DNA of 49,398 nt from JAQYVL01 sp964578935 (GTDB lineage: Bacteria; Desulfobacterota; Desulfobacteria; Desulfobacterales; SURF-7), in the NCBI GenBank assembly GCA_964578935.1, contig CAZOEW010000002.1, positions 1 to 49,398 on the forward strand. Direction: 5' to 3'. The first letter of the stretch is position 1. Each line of letters begins with the position of its first letter. Made by a program: the position numbers and the translations under genes. Below the pieces are notes generated by a model. That model did not search any database and was not told where the DNA came from. It saw only the letters and a list, made by a program, of their open reading frames with translations. This document shows positions 29,161 to 37,565 of this stretch, piece after piece.

Positions 29161-29295
29161 ATGGGAGAACCTTTTTATACGCTTCATGATTTTTTGCTTT
29201 ATTCCGAGAGCATTACCTATATCCTGATGCTTTTATTCCTGCTAGGGATACTGGGGTTTTGGGTTTTTCTGACAGCAAGGGATGAAGATGACTAG
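29161..29295 (+). CDS. hmcD: HmcD, small membrane subunit
   Basis: A 44-residue protein starting MGEPFYTLHDFLLYSESITY with one hydrophobic helix (YILMLLFLLGILGFWVFLT) and an acidic end (ARDEDD). Size, single helix and position between hmcC and hmcE match HmcD of Desulfovibrio, about 47 residues. Its role in the complex is unknown. GAGG lies eight bases before the ATG. Confidence 0.85.
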   Translation: MGEPFYTLHDFLLYSESITYILMLLFLLGILGFWVFLTARDEDD

Positions 29296-29340
29296 TCTAA
29301 GCCGATTTTTCTTTACAAACAAGATAGTCAGGAGAAGGAC

Positions 29341-30018
29341 ATGTACGAAATTGTAACCGGTCCGCTGGCATGGTTGTCGTTTTTAATTTTTTTTACCGGG
29401 ATATTCATCCGAGTGGTCTGCTACATTTTCGGCCTGGACTGGAAACTGGACCGGGTAACCTATACCGTTAATACATCTTACGGTATTAAAGGGGCGATCA
29501 AATCAATTCTGTTCTGGATTATTCCTTTTGGATCCAGAAGCTGGCGTATTAAACCCGGTTATACAACGGTGATTTTTACTTTTCATATCGGATTGCTGAT
29601 GACGCCTCTGTTTTTGATGGGTCATAATATCCTTCTGCAGGAGCGGTGGGGGATCAGTTTGATCACCTTGCCGGAAAAAATTGCGGATATCATGACAATT
29701 GCGGTTCTGGTATCCGCACTGCTGATTCTTCTGCGGCGGATCGCGCTTCCCGAGGTTCGGGTTCTTACAACCGCAAACGATATTTTGCTGCTTGTGATTA
29801 CGGTCGCGCCTTTTATAACCGGTTTTGTGGCTCGTATGCAGCTTTTCGACTATAATTTCTGGCTTATTGTCCACATCCTGAGTGGAGAGGCTTTGTTGAT
29901 TGCCATACCCTTTACCCGGCTTTCCCATGTGGTACTTTTTTTTATGTCAAGAGCTCAGATCGGCATGGACTACGGAATCAAGCGTGGCGGCATGAAAGGG
30001 AGCGGTATTGTGTGGTAA
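29341..30018 (+). CDS. hmcE: HmcE, NarI-like membrane subunit
   Basis: An integral membrane protein with about five helices, resembling the gamma subunit of nitrate reductase, which holds b-type haems. Candidate haem-ligand histidines sit within helices at FTFHIGLLMTPLFLMGHNIL and FWLIVHILSGEALLIA followed by FTRLSHVVLFF. The 225-residue length matches HmcE. A strong AGGAGAAGG site precedes the ATG. Whether b haems are bound here is inferred from the family. Confidence 0.9.
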   Translation: MYEIVTGPLAWLSFLIFFTGIFIRVVCYIFGLDWKLDRVTYTVNTSYGIKGAIKSILFWIIPFGSRSWRIKPGYTTVIFTFHIGLLMTPLFLMGHNILLQERWGISLITLPEKIADIMTIAVLVSALLILLRRIALPEVRVLTTANDILLLVITVAPFITGFVARMQLFDYNFWLIVHILSGEALLIAIPFTRLSHVVLFFMSRAQIGMDYGIKRGGMKGSGIVW

Positions 30019-30155
30019 TAAACCACCACCATTCACCTGGCATGGGGTTTGATACCAGACAATTTAAAGGTCAGGAATTGAATATAAAACATCATCTCAT
30101 GGATAATTTATTTTTTGTTTCTAGTTGCTAACTTATACGTTTCAAGGAAATTGAT

Positions 30156-31538
30156 ATGGCTGAAGGAACCCTCTGCAACAAACAGCCCGTTAATACCAAA
30201 GAGCAGCTACAGGCGCTTCTGGCAGACACAAGGGGAACTGTTTATTATCAGGAAATGGAGAAACTGGAGATTGACCGGGATGCTTTATGGGCGGATATTC
30301 AAAAAACGCTGAAATCACGGTTGCGCACCTGGCTTGAAATATGCTCCCATTGCGGATTGTGCGCGGACAGCTGTTTTTTTTACCTGTCAAATCATAGAGA
30401 TCCGAAACAGGTTCCATCCTATAAAATACAGTCGACCCTTGGGGAGATCGTGAAACGAAAGGGGGATGTGGATAACCAGTTCATGCGCTATGTCATGGAT
30501 ACAGCATGGGGAAAGTGCACATGCTGTAATCGATGCGGGATGTATTGCCCTCTTGGAATTGATATGGGGGTCATGTTCAGCTATTTGAGAGGGCTCTGTT
30601 TTTCTCAGGGATTTGTCCCATGGGAAATGAAAATCGGAGCTGGAATGCATCGGATTTACAGGGCTCAGATGGATGTTACCACGGAAGACTGGATCGATAC
30701 TCTCGAATGGATGGCTGAAGAAAATGAGGATGACTGGCCGGGCCTTGAAATTCCAATCGACAAGGAAAATGCAGATATTATTTATACCGTGAATGCCCGT
30801 GAGCCCAAGCATTATCCAGAGGATCTCGGGGATGCGGCCATACTTTTTCATATTGCCGGAGAGAACTGGACCGTTCCCAGTGAAGGATGGGAAGAAACAA
30901 GTCTTGCCATGTTTGCCGGTGACTGGGAAGGGAGTCGGCTTCAGGTTGAATCCGTATACCAGGCAATTGACAGACTCAAACCCAAGAGAATGGTTGTTAC
31001 GGAATGCGGTCATGCCTATCGCGCTACGGTAATTGAGGGGCCATACTGGGCCGGTCGGAAATCGGGAAAGACACCTGTCGAAACCCTTCACTATGTCGAA
31101 TGGGTGGCAGAAGCGTTGAGGACCGGCAAATTAAAGATTGATCCGGAAAAAAAGATAAAGGAACCGGTAACCTATCAGGATGCCTGCAACTATATCCGGA
31201 ATGCGGGATTACGCGAATGTACACGGGAGATCATGAAAGCCATTGCCGAAGACTTTAGAGAGATGAAGCCATGTGGAGAGCATAATTTTTGCTGCGGCGG
31301 CGGTGGCGGTTTAAACGGTATCGGCCGGTATCGCAAGCAGAGAAATATCGGACAACTGGTCAAGCGCGACCAGATTCTGGCTACCGGCGCAAAATTGGTG
31401 ATTACTCCGTGTCACAACTGTTGGGATGCCATACGGGATCTTGAAGAAAATTATAAAATCGGTATCCGGTGGTCTTTCCTGAAACCTCTACTGCTTAATA
31501 TGGTTATCGTGCCCGAACATCTGAAACCGGAGGAATAG
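30156..31538 (+). CDS. hmcF: HmcF, cytoplasmic iron-sulfur subunit (HdrD-like)
   Basis: The cytoplasmic electron-delivery subunit, related to heterodisulfide reductase subunit D. Two ferredoxin-type clusters are visible (CSHCGLCADSC and CTCCNRCGMYC), the second also helped by the following Pro. Two CCG-type cysteine regions follow, ending in CGEHNFCCGGGGGLNGIGR and TPCHNCWDAI, which in Hdr proteins hold the catalytic [4Fe-4S] pair. At 460 residues it matches HmcF. AAGGA precedes the ATG. A 137-base gap from hmcE contains no credible gene. The true cytoplasmic acceptor is not known. Confidence 0.93.
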   Translation: MAEGTLCNKQPVNTKEQLQALLADTRGTVYYQEMEKLEIDRDALWADIQKTLKSRLRTWLEICSHCGLCADSCFFYLSNHRDPKQVPSYKIQSTLGEIVKRKGDVDNQFMRYVMDTAWGKCTCCNRCGMYCPLGIDMGVMFSYLRGLCFSQGFVPWEMKIGAGMHRIYRAQMDVTTEDWIDTLEWMAEENEDDWPGLEIPIDKENADIIYTVNAREPKHYPEDLGDAAILFHIAGENWTVPSEGWEETSLAMFAGDWEGSRLQVESVYQAIDRLKPKRMVVTECGHAYRATVIEGPYWAGRKSGKTPVETLHYVEWVAEALRTGKLKIDPEKKIKEPVTYQDACNYIRNAGLRECTREIMKAIAEDFREMKPCGEHNFCCGGGGGLNGIGRYRKQRNIGQLVKRDQILATGAKLVITPCHNCWDAIRDLEENYKIGIRWSFLKPLLLNMVIVPEHLKPEE

Positions 31539-31688
31539 CGACAATATCGCACACCAAACCCGTGTATGGATCAATTTCAGTACAGGGATTTTTGATAATG
31601 CGAATCGATTAGAAGCCATTTCAGAATCCCCAATGTTGTGATCCTGGAGATAAAACTCTTTGTCGGATGGTTTGCGTTCGCAGTCAGA

Positions 31689-32816
31689 TTAATGAAAAGA
31701 GCAGTCAACACGGTCTGGTGCGAAATCCACGACTTCAAGACTATTCTTCCCGAGCTTTCTTCCGTCCAGTTTTTCGGCAAGTTCCTCACTGGTTCCTTTA
31801 TACCTCAGGTCCAGCACCAAAAAACCGCCGGTTTTATTCCAGCCTTCCTGTTTACTGGATACAACCGATTCGACTGACTGGATTTCCGCAGTAGTTCGTT
31901 TATAATCCTGAAATGTTTTTACGCCGGTTATGTGCAGTTTCAGGGGGACTCCGTTGTTCAGATAGTCCTGAAAAGAGTTTGTGATGGCATCTACAAGATA
32001 TTCATCTGCTGCTTTTTGAACGGAGTTTTTAAGTGATTTGGTCGCTCCGGTAAGGGGGCTGATGTGTGCGGCCACACCGTTTTTAACGACAGACCCCAAA
32101 AGCAATCCGCTTTGACTCTGTATCACCTTCAATTGCAGGCTGGTCTGGATTGATTTCAAGCCTGTTCCGGCAAATGCTTCACCAACATCCTGGACCACTG
32201 CTTTGCCAATGACTACATATTGAGCCCCGAATGATAACCCCAGACTGGATGCCGCGGACACATTGCCTGCCAGAGCCTGCCTTGCCTTGTTCTGCTCTTT
32301 GACCTTTTCCACCTGAGCTTTATCCACCAGTTCAAAACCTTTGGCTGCGAGGAGTGAACTGATTTCCGCCTCCGCGATTCGCATTCCGGGTTTTTTCATG
32401 TCAATGTAATCTTCTTCAATGAGAACCATGAGTTTCGGACGTTCCATGCTTTCGAGAAGAATCCTCATGGCAACGAGGTCATCCTTGATTTTATCCAGCG
32501 ATACGGTTGCTTTGATGTTGACCGTATAGCTGTCGTCTTTTTTTTCTTCCTTTAAAACCTTATAGCTGGTCACATATCCTTTACTTCTCGCAAGGATTTT
32601 GTCTTTTTGAAGGACGTAGTTCGCGGTTTCGGTCTCGGATTGAACAAAAACCCCAACTCCCTGCTCAACCGCCGCCCGCTGAGCTTGTCGGATCGCATCT
32701 TCTTTTGAGCTGGAACTGACCCCCTCTGTTTCGATAACTTTTTCGTTTGAATGAGCAGTACCAACAGTAAAAAATATAATCGCCAGTCCTGACAGCAATA
32801 GAATCGCTCTTTTCAT
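31689..32816 (-). CDS. Exported protein with FlgT_N/LPP20-like domain
   Basis: A secreted protein whose function I cannot assign. From ATG 32816 it begins MKRAILLLSGLAIIFFTVGT, a signal peptide cleaved near AHS. The first mature domain (VIETEGVSSSSKEDAIRQAQ, then RAAVEQGVGVFVQSET and KGYVTSYKVL) matches the N-terminal domain of flagellar assembly protein T and LPP20-like lipoproteins. A second alpha/beta part (KLMVLIEEDYID...LAAKGFELVDKAQVEKV...GAQYVVIGKAV) resembles CsgG/FlgT middle domains. No flagellar gene is nearby, and no lipobox Cys is seen. The open frame reaches 32846, but a typical signal peptide starts at 32816. Convergent with hmcF. Confidence 0.75.
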   Translation of the reverse strand: MKRAILLLSGLAIIFFTVGTAHSNEKVIETEGVSSSSKEDAIRQAQRAAVEQGVGVFVQSETETANYVLQKDKILARSKGYVTSYKVLKEEKKDDSYTVNIKATVSLDKIKDDLVAMRILLESMERPKLMVLIEEDYIDMKKPGMRIAEAEISSLLAAKGFELVDKAQVEKVKEQNKARQALAGNVSAASSLGLSFGAQYVVIGKAVVQDVGEAFAGTGLKSIQTSLQLKVIQSQSGLLLGSVVKNGVAAHISPLTGATKSLKNSVQKAADEYLVDAITNSFQDYLNNGVPLKLHITGVKTFQDYKRTTAEIQSVESVVSSKQEGWNKTGGFLVLDLRYKGTSEELAEKLDGRKLGKNSLEVVDFAPDRVDCSFH

Positions 32817-33110
32817 TATTTCCAACCCCCTAAAGGCTCGCCGCAAATCGATTGTACGATAAATCCGGACTGATTTACCTGTGTTTTTTTTGAGAATATG
32901 ACATGAAAATATCTGAATTATATCGTTTATGGAAAAATTAATTTAGTCTGAGATTCATCTCGTGTCAAGGTAAATCCTTGTAAGGGAAATGACAAATTTA
33001 AGGATAACCAATGGTTGTGCGGCCATGTTTTCTTTGCATTTTAGAAAAAATTACGTTACAGGTTCAAAACCCGAAGATGATAGGAGATATCGCACGAAAA
33101 GGAAATGAAT

Positions 33111-33527
33111 ATGAAGAGCTATCGGAAAGAACTCTGGTATGAAGTACCTTCGAGGCGAGCGTTTGTTAATATCACGCCTGATGTTGCGGAGTGCCTGAGA
33201 GAGAGCGGAATCAAGGAGGGCATTATTCTCGTAAATGCCATGCATATCACCGCATCTGTCTTTATCAATGACGATGAAGCCGGTCTTCATCATGACTATG
33301 ATGACTGGCTGGAAAAGCTGGCGCCCCATGAACCTGTGTCACAATACAGGCACAATGCGGGTGAGGATAACGCCGACGCGCATATGAAACGTCAGATTAT
33401 GGGGCGGGAAGTGGTTGTTGCCGTCACGGATGGGAAGCTTGATTTCGGCACATGGGAACAAATTTTCTACGGCGAGTTTGATGGTAAAAGGCGAAAAAGG
33501 GTGCTTGTCAAAGTAATCGGGTATTGA
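33111..33527 (+). CDS. yjbQ: YjbQ/UPF0047 family protein
   Basis: A small single-domain protein of the YjbQ (UPF0047) family; E. coli YjbQ shows secondary thiamine-phosphate synthase activity, but the physiological role is unsettled. Conserved features are FVNITPDV near the start, HITASVFINDDEAGLHHDYDDW, and HNAGEDNADAHMKRQIMG with the clustered His/Asp residues thought to bind metal. DFGTWEQIFYGEFDGKR comes near the end. ATG 33111 has AAAGGA eight bases upstream, so it is preferred to ATG 33105. The protein is 138 residues, full length. Confidence 0.9.
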   Translation: MKSYRKELWYEVPSRRAFVNITPDVAECLRESGIKEGIILVNAMHITASVFINDDEAGLHHDYDDWLEKLAPHEPVSQYRHNAGEDNADAHMKRQIMGREVVVAVTDGKLDFGTWEQIFYGEFDGKRRKRVLVKVIGY

Positions 33528-33674
33528 GACGGTACTGCTTGAATAAAAAATCCGGCTGAGATATACATACAATATCCTGCCGGCATACTATTTTTTCAGA
33601 AATCGGTTTAAGGATATTTCAGCTTAATTAAAATCTTACCTGATACATCTAAATTCAATCCAGAGGATAGGGTA

Positions 33675-34499
33675 ATGAAAGAAAATAAACATAATGCTGC
33701 ATCCGGAAAAACCACCGATAAAAAACAAAAAAAATCTGTGACAAAAAGAAGAAATAAAAGTAATGAGGCAAGCGGAAAAAAAATGCTTGCGCTGATCACG
33801 CTGGCATCCGGTATCGCACAGGATTTCAATGAAATACTTGCAACCATTATGGGGTATGTCGAGATGGCCATGCTGGACAGCTCGAAAAATTCTTCAATTC
33901 ATAAAAATTTAAAACGCGCAATGCAGGCCCTTGAGAGGGGAAACGACCTGGTGGAAGACCTGCAAACCTTCAGCAGGCAGAGAGAGCAGGAACGTAAAAA
34001 ACTTCAAATTTCAGTTTTTATAAAAGACACATTGAATCGTTTTAGAAAATCGTTGCCTGCGCAAATCACCATGAAAGAGTATATCGAAGTGGATACCGAG
34101 TCGGTCAAGGCCAATCCCTCCCAGATTCAACAGATCGTCATCAACCTTTGTACGAACGCCTGCAATGCAATGCTCGAGAAGGGCGGAACTTTAAAAATCA
34201 GCCTTACATCGGTCAGGGGTGATGATGAAAACGACAGACTCTGTGATGACAGCAAAAAGGACTCGTTTATCAAATTGATGGTATCCGATACCGGAAAGGG
34301 TATTGCCAGCGAGATCAGAGAAAGAATTTTTGATCCATATTTTACAACCACCCATACCGAACCGGGATACGGGATGGGCCTTGCTCTTGTCCAAAGCATT
34401 GTAAATGCGCTTGAAGGATATATCGTTGTAAAAAGCAAAGCGGATAAGGGGACGGATTTTACCGTATATCTGCCGGTGGATAGCGGCGGTAATGCCTGA
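33675..34499 (+). CDS. Histidine-kinase-like protein lacking the phospho-acceptor histidine
   Basis: The protein has the layout of a soluble sensor kinase: a lysine-rich N-terminus (residues 1-36), a HisKA-like helical hairpin (about 38-105) and a HATPase domain (about 140-272). The H-box, normally GIAHDFNNIL, reads GIAQDFNEIL here, so the phosphorylated His is replaced by Gln49 and the conserved second Asn by Glu53. ATP-binding motifs look intact: INLCTNACNAM, SDTGKGIAS, FDPYFTTTH and GYGMGLALVQSIV. It may bind ATP without autophosphorylating on the normal residue, acting as a pseudokinase or partner of another kinase. A lytic transglycosylase lipoprotein gene starts 14 bases later. Confidence 0.85.
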   Translation: MKENKHNAASGKTTDKKQKKSVTKRRNKSNEASGKKMLALITLASGIAQDFNEILATIMGYVEMAMLDSSKNSSIHKNLKRAMQALERGNDLVEDLQTFSRQREQERKKLQISVFIKDTLNRFRKSLPAQITMKEYIEVDTESVKANPSQIQQIVINLCTNACNAMLEKGGTLKISLTSVRGDDENDRLCDDSKKDSFIKLMVSDTGKGIASEIRERIFDPYFTTTHTEPGYGMGLALVQSIVNALEGYIVVKSKADKGTDFTVYLPVDSGGNA

Positions 34500-34513
34500 A
34501 AAAAATAAGTATC

Positions 34514-35164
34514 ATGAATCTTTCAGAATCGGGTCCTTTTTTTACAGTTTTTGTTCTGTCTGTTCTGAGCGCTTTTTTTTTGTTGTTTGAAGGGTGTGCC
34601 GGAAGGGAAGTGGCACCAAAAGATCAGGACAACCTTTGTAAAATATTTTTTAAAAACAGACAATGGTATCTGGATGCGGATAAAGCATCCGGGAAATGGG
34701 GAATACCCATACCCGTTTTGATGGCAATTATGCATCAGGAGTCAAAATTCGACGCAGATGCCCGCCCCCCTCGTACGACCTGCCTTTTTATCTTTCCGGG
34801 AAGCAGACCTTCCAGCGCCTACGGTTATGCACAGGCTCTTGACAGCACATGGAAGGTGTATCAGCGAGAAACTGAAAACCGCGGCGCGGATCGCGATGAT
34901 TTCGGTGATTCAGTTGATTTTATCGGGTGGTACTGTTACAAAAGCCACAAGAGGTGTAACATATCCGTCAAGGACACGTATAGCCTTTATCTTGCCTATC
35001 ATGAAGGACAGGGTGGTTTTTTACGGAAGACATACAGCAACAAAGAGTATTTAAAAAAGACAGCGCTTCGTGTACAGCATAAAGCAGGCATTTATGCATC
35101 GCAATTGGCAGAATGCAGGGAAAGTCTAAAAGATGCCGGAGGATGCTGTCTGTGGCCGTTTTGA
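34514..35164 (+). CDS. Lytic transglycosylase (SLT family) lipoprotein
   Basis: A peptidoglycan-cleaving enzyme. The N-terminus carries a hydrophobic helix ending LFEGC, with C28 the likely lipidated cysteine. The SLT fold follows: IPVLMAIMHQESKFDADARP with catalytic Glu76, SSAYGYAQALDSTWKVYQ (the GxxQ region), and SLYLAYHEGQGGF (the AYxxG region). The 216-residue length suits a small membrane-bound enzyme. Four cysteines near the C-terminus and mid-domain may form disulfides. Only 14 bases after the kinase-like gene, so probably cotranscribed. The ribosome site is weak. Confidence 0.85.
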   Translation: MNLSESGPFFTVFVLSVLSAFFLLFEGCAGREVAPKDQDNLCKIFFKNRQWYLDADKASGKWGIPIPVLMAIMHQESKFDADARPPRTTCLFIFPGSRPSSAYGYAQALDSTWKVYQRETENRGADRDDFGDSVDFIGWYCYKSHKRCNISVKDTYSLYLAYHEGQGGFLRKTYSNKEYLKKTALRVQHKAGIYASQLAECRESLKDAGGCCLWPF

Positions 35165-35509
35165 AAACGGGAAAGCCAACCTTTTAATCTGCGTTTTTCT
35201 TAAAATTTCTTGAAAAATTTAATTAATTTCAATATGTTGTATTAGGTTGTCCCCGATGCCCCGAGAAAATTTTTCTGTTGACTTGAAAGGCGTCATGAAT
35301 TAAAATTACCTACCAGCAGCAGCCGTTACAGCAGAACACACCGCAATCACAACACCATTTGTCTCAGGCGCATCATCAGACGATTTACTCAGTCGGCATT
35401 AACGCTATTTTGCATTTGAACAATTCAGTTTACCATCACGACGATACCTTTTTATCGGGAGTATGATCCATATACACCCATCGGCAATTCAAGCATAAGG
35501 AGGTATAAA
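35165..35509 (+). other. Intergenic region and long leader before the PilZ-like gene
   Basis: The 345-base gap contains a good promoter (35278-35306) and then a transcribed leader of about 200 bases rich in CAG and CAC triplets. It ends in the ribosome site AAGGAGG before ATG 35510. I could not fit the leader to a c-di-GMP riboswitch or any riboswitch I know, and saw no terminator. Confidence 0.5.
35278..35306 (+). promoter_or_regulatory. Sigma70-type promoter upstream of the PilZ-like gene
   Basis: TTGACT at 35278-35283 is followed by a 17-base spacer and TAAAAT at 35301-35306. Transcription would start near 35313. The only plus-strand gene downstream is the PilZ-like one, about 195 bases away. 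Confidence 0.65.
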
Positions 35510-35833
35510 ATGAGTGTATCGGCAAATCGTAATTACGCCCGCAGCTACTATCAGCAGAATATGATGTATTCCGAAGATAAAAAAGGGGAGTATAATTCAG
35601 CGATGTTGATTAACTATTGTGTGGATGGTATCTGTTTTGAGGCAGATAAAGCTTTGAACCCCGGTTTCGCTGTTTGCATCAAACTGCTTAACAATACTCC
35701 GGATTCTGAATACAGCCCGGAAGCGTATAAAGTTTTCAACGGGAAGGTCAAATGGTGTAAAGAACTGGACGATACTTCCCGCTATGGAATCGGCGTTCAG
35801 TTCTGTAAGACACTGAACCAGAAACTGTGCTGA
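35510..35833 (+). CDS. PilZ-like domain protein
   Basis: A 107-residue single-domain protein resembling PilZ c-di-GMP receptors. The RxxxR motif is present as RNYAR near residue 7. The second motif, usually (D/N)xSxxG, reads NYCVDG, with Cys in place of Ser. The rest follows the PilZ beta-barrel pattern: GICFEADKALNPGFAVCIKL, then FNGKVKWCKELDD and YGIGVQF. The Arg residues that contact c-di-GMP are kept, so binding is plausible but the Ser-to-Cys change leaves it open. AAGGAGG precedes the ATG. Two diguanylate cyclases elsewhere in the window could supply the ligand. Confidence 0.75.
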   Translation: MSVSANRNYARSYYQQNMMYSEDKKGEYNSAMLINYCVDGICFEADKALNPGFAVCIKLLNNTPDSEYSPEAYKVFNGKVKWCKELDDTSRYGIGVQFCKTLNQKLC

Positions 35834-35898
35834 GATTGTAAAAGAAACAGCGGAAAACGATATAATCATTTAATATTATTATAATTTATTCAGATAAA

Positions 35899-36096
35899 TC
35901 AATAATCAATCGCTTTTTTTGTCAAATCCTTGACCTTGTCCATTGATTTCTCGGCTTCTTTTATCTTTTTCTCCGCTTTTTCAATCACTTCTTTTTTATT
36001 CAATCCATCCGCAGATTCTGTCTGCATCTCTTTGATAACAAGGATTCCAACGATCAACATTGCGATCAGTGTGATGATGATAAAGGCGCCGCGCAT
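35899..36096 (-). CDS. Small single-helix membrane protein with charged coiled-coil tail
   Basis: A 65-residue protein, MRGAFIIITLIAMLIVGILV followed by a Lys/Glu heptad-like tail (KKEVIEKAEKKIKEAEKSMD). One N-terminal helix anchors it, and the tail would form a cytoplasmic or periplasmic coiled coil. A strong AAGGAGGAG lies six bases before the ATG on the minus strand, which supports real translation. No family is recognised. It sits between the PilZ-like gene and the SPFH gene, divergent from the latter. Confidence 0.7.
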   Translation of the reverse strand: MRGAFIIITLIAMLIVGILVIKEMQTESADGLNKKEVIEKAEKKIKEAEKSMDKVKDLTKKAIDY

Positions 36097-36228
36097 GTAT
36101 CTCCTCCTTTTGAGCTATTTGTCGTGATTATTATGAGAGCCACAAGTCCATAAATTATATTGTACTATGTTATCGTCATCTGTTATTTATTCTCAAGTTA
36201 AATATGAAAACACCAAATGGAGAGACAA

Positions 36229-37356
36229 ATGGGAACTGACAACGCAATCTTTCTGGAGAACATTGAATGGTTTGATGACACCGGGAAACAGCTGATTCAG
36301 CGAATACCTGAATCAGGATCAGGAGAAATCAAATGGGGAGCTCAGCTTACAGTCAGGGAAAGTCAGGCGGCCGTATTTTTTTATAAGGGAAAAGCGGTTA
36401 AGGCTTTTGCCATGGGCAGACATACCCTCAAGACAGGAAACATCCCTGTCCTGACAAAAATTTTAAGTACACCCTGGGCGATGGAGTCTCCGCTTCGGAG
36501 TGAGATCGTCTTCTGCAACTTGAAAATATTTACAAATTTAAAGTGGGGAACTCGTGATCCGGTGACATTCAAGGATTCTGAACTTGGCCTCATAAGACTC
36601 AGGGCTTTCGGTGTGTTTAACATGAGGATTATCCAGCCGGTTCTTTTTGTAAATGCGCTGGTTGGAACGCAGGGGATCTATACCGCCTCTGAGATTGAAG
36701 AGTATCTGAACCGGATTATCGTTTCCAGGTTCAATGATTATATGGGAGAAATTCTCGATTCAATACTGAATCTTCCGTCAAAATATGACGAATTGTCAGA
36801 AGGACTTGTCAAAAGGCTCCAGGAAGATTTTAAACATTTCGGACTCGCATTGACGCATCTCTATATCAATTCAATTACGCCGCCTCAAGAAGTGCAAGAG
36901 GCGATTGATGATCGGAGCCGCATGGAAGTGTTCAAAGACATGGACAGGCTGATGCAGATGAAGGCGGCTATGGCAATGGAAAAAGCCGCTGGAGCGGAAG
37001 GGGGGGCAGGCGATGGCATGGGGATGGGCATGGGGATTATGATGCCGGCCATGTTTTCTCGATATTTCTCCGGGGAAAAGGAAAAAAGCCGCCCAGGCAG
37101 CCAGTCAAAATTTGTATGCATGGAATGCGGACAGGAGGTGTCTGAGGATGCTCATTTTTGTTCGATGTGCGGTCATCAGCAGGTTGTTTTTAAAGACTGT
37201 CCGAAATGCGGAAAACATGTAACCGTCAATGCAAAGTTTTGCTCGCGGTGCGGTCATCCTGTTGATGAGCTGCCGGGGCCCAGAATATGTGAAGCGTGTA
37301 AAACAGAAAACATGGCTGATGCTTCTTTCTGCTGCAATTGCGGAGAGAAGATGTAA
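36229..37356 (+). CDS. SPFH domain protein with C-terminal zinc ribbons (YdjI/virion-core-like)
   Basis: An SPFH (stomatin/prohibitin/flotillin-type) protein of the bacterial family often annotated 'virion core protein', related to Bacillus YdjI. The SPFH part covers about residues 15-230 (IEWFDDTGKQLIQRIP, QAAVFFYKGKAVKAFAMGRH, LRAFGVFNMRI). A Met/Gly-rich linker (GDGMGMGMGIMMPAMF) follows, then three zinc-ribbon pairs (CMECGQ...CSMCGH, CPKCGK...CSRCGH, CEACKT...CCNCGE). No membrane helix is seen. ATG 36229 is preferred to 36217 because GGAGAG sits five bases ahead. Likely a membrane-associated scaffold with metal-bound protein-interaction modules. Confidence 0.85.
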   Translation: MGTDNAIFLENIEWFDDTGKQLIQRIPESGSGEIKWGAQLTVRESQAAVFFYKGKAVKAFAMGRHTLKTGNIPVLTKILSTPWAMESPLRSEIVFCNLKIFTNLKWGTRDPVTFKDSELGLIRLRAFGVFNMRIIQPVLFVNALVGTQGIYTASEIEEYLNRIIVSRFNDYMGEILDSILNLPSKYDELSEGLVKRLQEDFKHFGLALTHLYINSITPPQEVQEAIDDRSRMEVFKDMDRLMQMKAAMAMEKAAGAEGGAGDGMGMGMGIMMPAMFSRYFSGEKEKSRPGSQSKFVCMECGQEVSEDAHFCSMCGHQQVVFKDCPKCGKHVTVNAKFCSRCGHPVDELPGPRICEACKTENMADASFCCNCGEKM

Positions 37357-37565
37357 TACGATGCGCAGCATTGTATTCCAAAAGAGATCTTCGGCAGCGG
37401 CAGCCGCTTCAAACTATCCGGTTTCAGCCCGTTTTTTTACAGGGTCTGAAGGGTGAACCGGTTCGGGCTGGTACACCATAAACATTTCATACTTTTTTAT
37501 TACAATTTATCACCCTTTAACCTGGGCAAAATAGAACGTTTTGAAATGGCCTCGTTTGTGGAAGA

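Noticed and set aside
30041..30130. 29-codon frame between hmcE and hmcF
   Set aside because: No ribosome site and no hydrophobic or conserved pattern; the Hmc operon has no known extra subunit at this place.
31539..31570. GCGA/TCGC hairpin after hmcF as a terminator
   Set aside because: The stem is only four pairs and no T-run follows.
35313..35509. Leader of the PilZ-like gene as a c-di-GMP riboswitch
   Set aside because: I could not find the conserved core and tetraloop-receptor features of the known c-di-GMP riboswitch classes.
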